From contig NC_090772.1 of NCBI RefSeq assembly GCF_001761485.1, forward strand, positions 1,486,501 to 1,550,500: a DNA stretch of 64,000 nt. Direction: 5' to 3'. A program made the translations under genes and the position numbers. This document shows, one piece after another, positions 61,530 to 64,000 of this stretch. The notes below the pieces were generated by a model. It did no database searches and was not told where the DNA came from. It saw only the letters and a list, made by a program, of their open reading frames with translations. The stretch is from Yarrowia lipolytica. Lineage: Eukaryota > Ascomycota > Dipodascomycetes > Dipodascales. The first letter of the stretch is position 1. Each line of letters opens with the position of its first letter.

Positions 61530-61776
61530 ACCATCCGTATTGCTATAGCTTGATATTTATTACTGGTAGAACCGATACCCTTGTTGTGTATTACTGTGCG
61601 TTCCTATTTAGCCGGAGCTACGCTGTAGAGCCGCTCAACATGGGTGTGATGGATCAACGGAGTGTGTTCATTCATGTGTGATGCGTTTTTGTTTCTGACG
61701 ACTCCGTAGGACATGTTTGATGGTAGTTGGCACGACTGTGGTTCTGCTGGAGCAATTGCATGACCGTTGGGGAAAT

Positions 61777-62424
61777 TTAGCCGCCCTTTGCTCGTTCGTC
61801 AATCTTCTTCCACGTAGCCTCAATGATTTTCTTGACATGGGCTAGGGCCTGGGAGTTGGGTTTGTTGGCCTTGCAGCTCAGGGTGTTGTAGGGGGGGTCA
61901 ATCTGGACCTCTTCGACTGCGAGGATGGATTTTCCGTCCCATCGGCACGGCAGGGTCTTTGCAATGGCGTCGTAGATTTCCTGGCCCTGCTCGGTCACGC
62001 CCACGCCCTTGTTGGCCTGTTTTCGCATCTCCTGGTTCACCACGTCGCCCTCTCGTCTTTTGACGGCGTCCAGGTCGACGAATCCCACCGGCGAGTTGGT
62101 CTCGAACGCCTGGGTGGACACGGCTGGGGGAGCGTCCTTTTTAGCCCGGGCAATTTCAGACCACGAGTTCTTGGGCTTGGCAGCGGGGGCAGAGGTGGCG
62201 GCAGCAGCGGTCGGGGTCGATCCGGGGGTAGACTTGGGTTTCTCCAGCACCACAACCGACTTGATCAAAGGGGTTCGGACGATCCGGAACTTTTGGGGGG
62301 ACTCCTCCAGGGTCACCGTCTGCGAAAGCGGGTCGTAGCAGTACACCGATCCCGTCACCTCGGTGAGCGCGGTGGTAGTCACGCGGATCTTGTGGCCAAT
62401 CGTCCAGTCTATGGTTGTGGTCAT
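61777..62424 (-). CDS. LSM12: LSM12-like protein
   Basis: A 215-residue protein with an N-terminal LSm-like domain (IDWTIGHKIRVTTTALTEVTG, SVYCYDPLSQTVTLEE, residues about 5-55). A low-complexity Ala/Pro linker follows, and then the anticodon-binding-like AD domain (residues about 100-210: GVTEQGQEIYDAIAKTLPCR, WDGKSILAVEEVQIDPPYNT and ALAHVKKIIEATWKKI). Lsm12 binds Pbp1/ataxin-2 and acts in mRNA regulation. The ATG is at 62424. It is convergent with the PTEN-like gene, with 247 bp between stop codons. Nothing is unusual. Confidence 0.85.
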   Translation of the reverse strand: MTTTIDWTIGHKIRVTTTALTEVTGSVYCYDPLSQTVTLEESPQKFRIVRTPLIKSVVVLEKPKSTPGSTPTAAAATSAPAAKPKNSWSEIARAKKDAPPAVSTQAFETNSPVGFVDLDAVKRREGDVVNQEMRKQANKGVGVTEQGQEIYDAIAKTLPCRWDGKSILAVEEVQIDPPYNTLSCKANKPNSQALAHVKKIIEATWKKIDERAKGG

Positions 62425-62841
62425 GGCTGTGTGTTTTGTCGGGATGGACGTTTGTTTGTGAGGTATCCCGAGTGACCATCTTCACCACTATTAAGTTCGT
62501 CTCCCAACAGGCGTGCAGGAGGGTGCATGAGTGGGTGGAATCGACAGTTGGTCTGTTGGTTGATATGGTGTATAAAATGCGGGTCTGGGCGTTGATTTTG
62601 GTTTATAATGTTTCTCGCGTCTTCTGGGGAGTTTTTTTGAGTCGTTTACTTGGGTTCTGGGGCGTCCTGGTGACGTGTATCTGCTGTTACGAATGCACTA
62701 ACAAATCCAACTAAAGGCTAACTAATGGCGATCTTCGTTCCAAGTACGAGTCATGACCGGGGTTCGAATTGTCAGGTCGTGCAGACCGGCATTGAAGAGA
62801 AAAAAATCATAAAAGCAACTTGTACTGTACTGTACAATTGC
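62425..62841. other. divergent intergenic region (LSM12 / F-box-like ORF)
   Basis: 417 bp with the LSM12 promoter. A GGGGTTCGAATTG word at 62757 resembles a tRNA B-box but no tRNA fold fits. A TGTACTGTACTGTACAA word precedes the next start. Confidence 0.55.
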
Positions 62842-64000
62842 ATGAGCGGTGTCAGAATCGCATCAACACGCCAGAATCGCACCAACATGGGTAACGGAGA
62901 GAGCCGGATCGCCCCGGAGATTGTAGCAGAATACGCATCTCTGAAAGCCGCTCAGGAACAACTGATGGAGGCAAGTAAGCAGCTGAACCAACAGATCGAC
63001 GAGGCCTACGAGGCCATCGTGCCACAGTTGCCGGACCCTGTCTCCAGGGACGAGTGCGTTTCCGCCATGAATCGGCTCATTGAGGAGGACAGGCGATTTT
63101 ATGGAAAATGGGCTTCCAACAAGCAGCATCTGGCGGTGCAATTGCAGGGTCATGCCGAACGACTAGCGGCTTTCGAGAGACACTTTCATGAGCACAAATT
63201 GGAGTCACAGTACAGAGCACCGGTGGAATTTTGGATGCGGCAGACTCGTCGTGAAACATATACCTGGAGAGAGCGACACAAGCCGGTGGACCGCGCCCTC
63301 AAGCTGCAACTGGCGGTTCAGAGCTTGGTCGATAATCAGGATGAGGACATGAGACAGTGGTATCTGGCAGAATGCATGCCTTTTGGGAGTCATCTCGACA
63401 AGAAACCGAGCTCGAAGCCTGGGGTAGTCGTTGAAACCAAGGAATCATGCCTTCCATTGGAAATAGCCTCTCTAATCTACGCCAATTGCGACCTTGAGTC
63501 GTGCTTGGAGCTCAGACAGGCCAACTCGTTTTGGTACAAGGCTTTCAAGCAATCGGATGACGTTCTTGAGAATGTTTTGGCAGCTCGATACCCGTGGTTC
63601 AGACTGGAGGGCGACCTTGAAACCTGGGGGGATTGCATGTTGGTTTTTGTGAAGCGTCTGGCAACGTGGAATACTGCAGAGAACTTCTCCGATATTCAAC
63701 TTGTACGCACGGAGCCAACACCCCAACGTTTCATTACAGCGACTACTCTGGGGTTTGGTGAAAAGCCTCCGAGTGGCTTTTCTACGATACAAACCCATAA
63801 TTCCGCCTGTCTCTCTTACAATTGTGGAAAGTTACATCTGAGCCATAGATCTAGCTATGCTGTTATGGACGCTTGCACTCTTGAGACGCGATTTGGAGAC
63901 TGGGGTCGTTTTTCGGTGGTGTCCACCGTGTCCACCGATGAGGAAACAATCTTGAGAGTCGACGGTCTGGAAATCACGCTCCCAAAAACTATTCGCGAAG
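62842..64000 (+). CDS. F-box-like protein, continues beyond the window
   Basis: An open frame from ATG 62842 (in-frame second ATG 62887) runs to the last base without a stop. The first part is helical and charged (EQLMEASKQLNQQIDEAYEA, coiled-coil-like). Around residues 215-245 there is an F-box-like block LPLEIASLIYANCDLESCLE, LRQANSFWYKAF, followed by ENVLAARYPWFRLEGDLETW. I recall such LPLEIASLIYANCDL proteins as a paralogous family of Y. lipolytica, but this is from memory. If so it could serve as an SCF adaptor, though the substrate is unknown. The C-terminus is outside the window. It differs in layout from the F-box protein at 6632, whose F-box is at the very N-terminus. The choice between the two start codons is open. 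Confidence 0.65.
   Translation, partial: MSGVRIASTRQNRTNMGNGESRIAPEIVAEYASLKAAQEQLMEASKQLNQQIDEAYEAIVPQLPDPVSRDECVSAMNRLIEEDRRFYGKWASNKQHLAVQLQGHAERLAAFERHFHEHKLESQYRAPVEFWMRQTRRETYTWRERHKPVDRALKLQLAVQSLVDNQDEDMRQWYLAECMPFGSHLDKKPSSKPGVVVETKESCLPLEIASLIYANCDLESCLELRQANSFWYKAFKQSDDVLENVLAARYPWFRLEGDLETWGDCMLVFVKRLATWNTAENFSDIQLVRTEPTPQRFITATTLGFGEKPPSGFSTIQTHNSACLSYNCGKLHLSHRSSYAVMDACTLETRFGDWGRFSVVSTVSTDEETILRVDGLEITLPKTIRE

Noticed and set aside
62700-62790. tRNA-like B-box (GGGGTTCGAATTG)
   Set aside because: The bases flanking the loop do not pair as a T-arm and no A-box lies at the right distance.

Overview
The window reads as nuclear DNA of the yeast Yarrowia lipolytica or a very close relative. 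The grounds are a full-length non-LTR retrotransposon that looks like the L1-clade element Ylli of that species, an isolated 5S rRNA gene outside any rDNA array, introns near start codons with GTGAGT donors and a CTAAC branch site only a few bases from the acceptor, and wide gaps between genes. Species identity is inference from these features and from protein resemblance; no search was run.

Layout. 0.8-2 kb: a trimethyllysine dioxygenase of carnitine synthesis (-). 2-6.6 kb: a gene-poor stretch with tandem repeats and a decayed Ser/Thr-rich ORF. 6.6-7.7 kb: an F-box protein (+). 8.5 kb: 5S rRNA (+). 8.8-16.3 kb: PRP8 (-), whose start codon appears to be split by an intron. 16.8-18.4 kb: an MFS transporter (-). 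19.6-21.2 kb: CDC23/APC8 (-). 21.9-23.2 kb: an acyl-CoA-synthetase-like pseudoenzyme (+). 23.3-24.1 kb: a predicted mitochondrial membrane protein (-). 25.0-28.2 kb: a large low-complexity protein of unknown function (+). 28.6-31.5 kb: mitochondrial IleRS (-). 32.2-32.9 kb: mitoribosomal uL10m (+). 33.1-33.7 kb: a THOC5-like protein (-). 34.2-35.2 kb: an Ufe1/syntaxin-18 SNARE (-).

35.5-42.2 kb holds a nested retrotransposon. A complete LINE (35506-42012, - strand, ORF1 and ORF2 both open) has inserted head-on into a 5'-truncated copy of the same element on the + strand, with a 7-bp target duplication. A third, roughly 32-bp stub of the element lies at 47.04 kb.

43.2-44.1 kb: thymidylate synthase (+). 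44.1-45.7 kb: decayed sequence. 45.7-47.0 kb: a secreted aspartic protease (+). 47.3-49.5 kb: the polyphosphate polymerase VTC4 (-). 49.5-53.3 kb: a gap with an oligopeptide-transporter pseudogene. 53.3-54.5 kb: the Mediator kinase CDK8/SSN3 (+). 55.5-57.0 kb: a choline/ethanolamine phosphotransferase with a 5' intron (+). 57.5-58.0 kb: TOM22 (-). 60.1-61.5 kb: a PTEN-like phosphatase (+). 61.8-62.4 kb: LSM12 (-). 62.8 kb to the window end: an F-box-like ORF that continues beyond the window (+).

The genes are mostly unrelated housekeeping genes in mixed orientation, as usual for a yeast chromosome arm, and no operon-like or pathway cluster is visible. Three nuclear genes for mitochondrial proteins (the 23.3-kb membrane protein, IleRS, uL10m) fall within 10 kb, which may be chance. 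I saw no CRISPR, no prokaryotic operon and no convincing tRNA gene. The most unusual points are the nested LINE, the split start codon of PRP8, the acyl-CoA-synthetase-like protein without its ATP loop, and the orphan 1068-residue protein.
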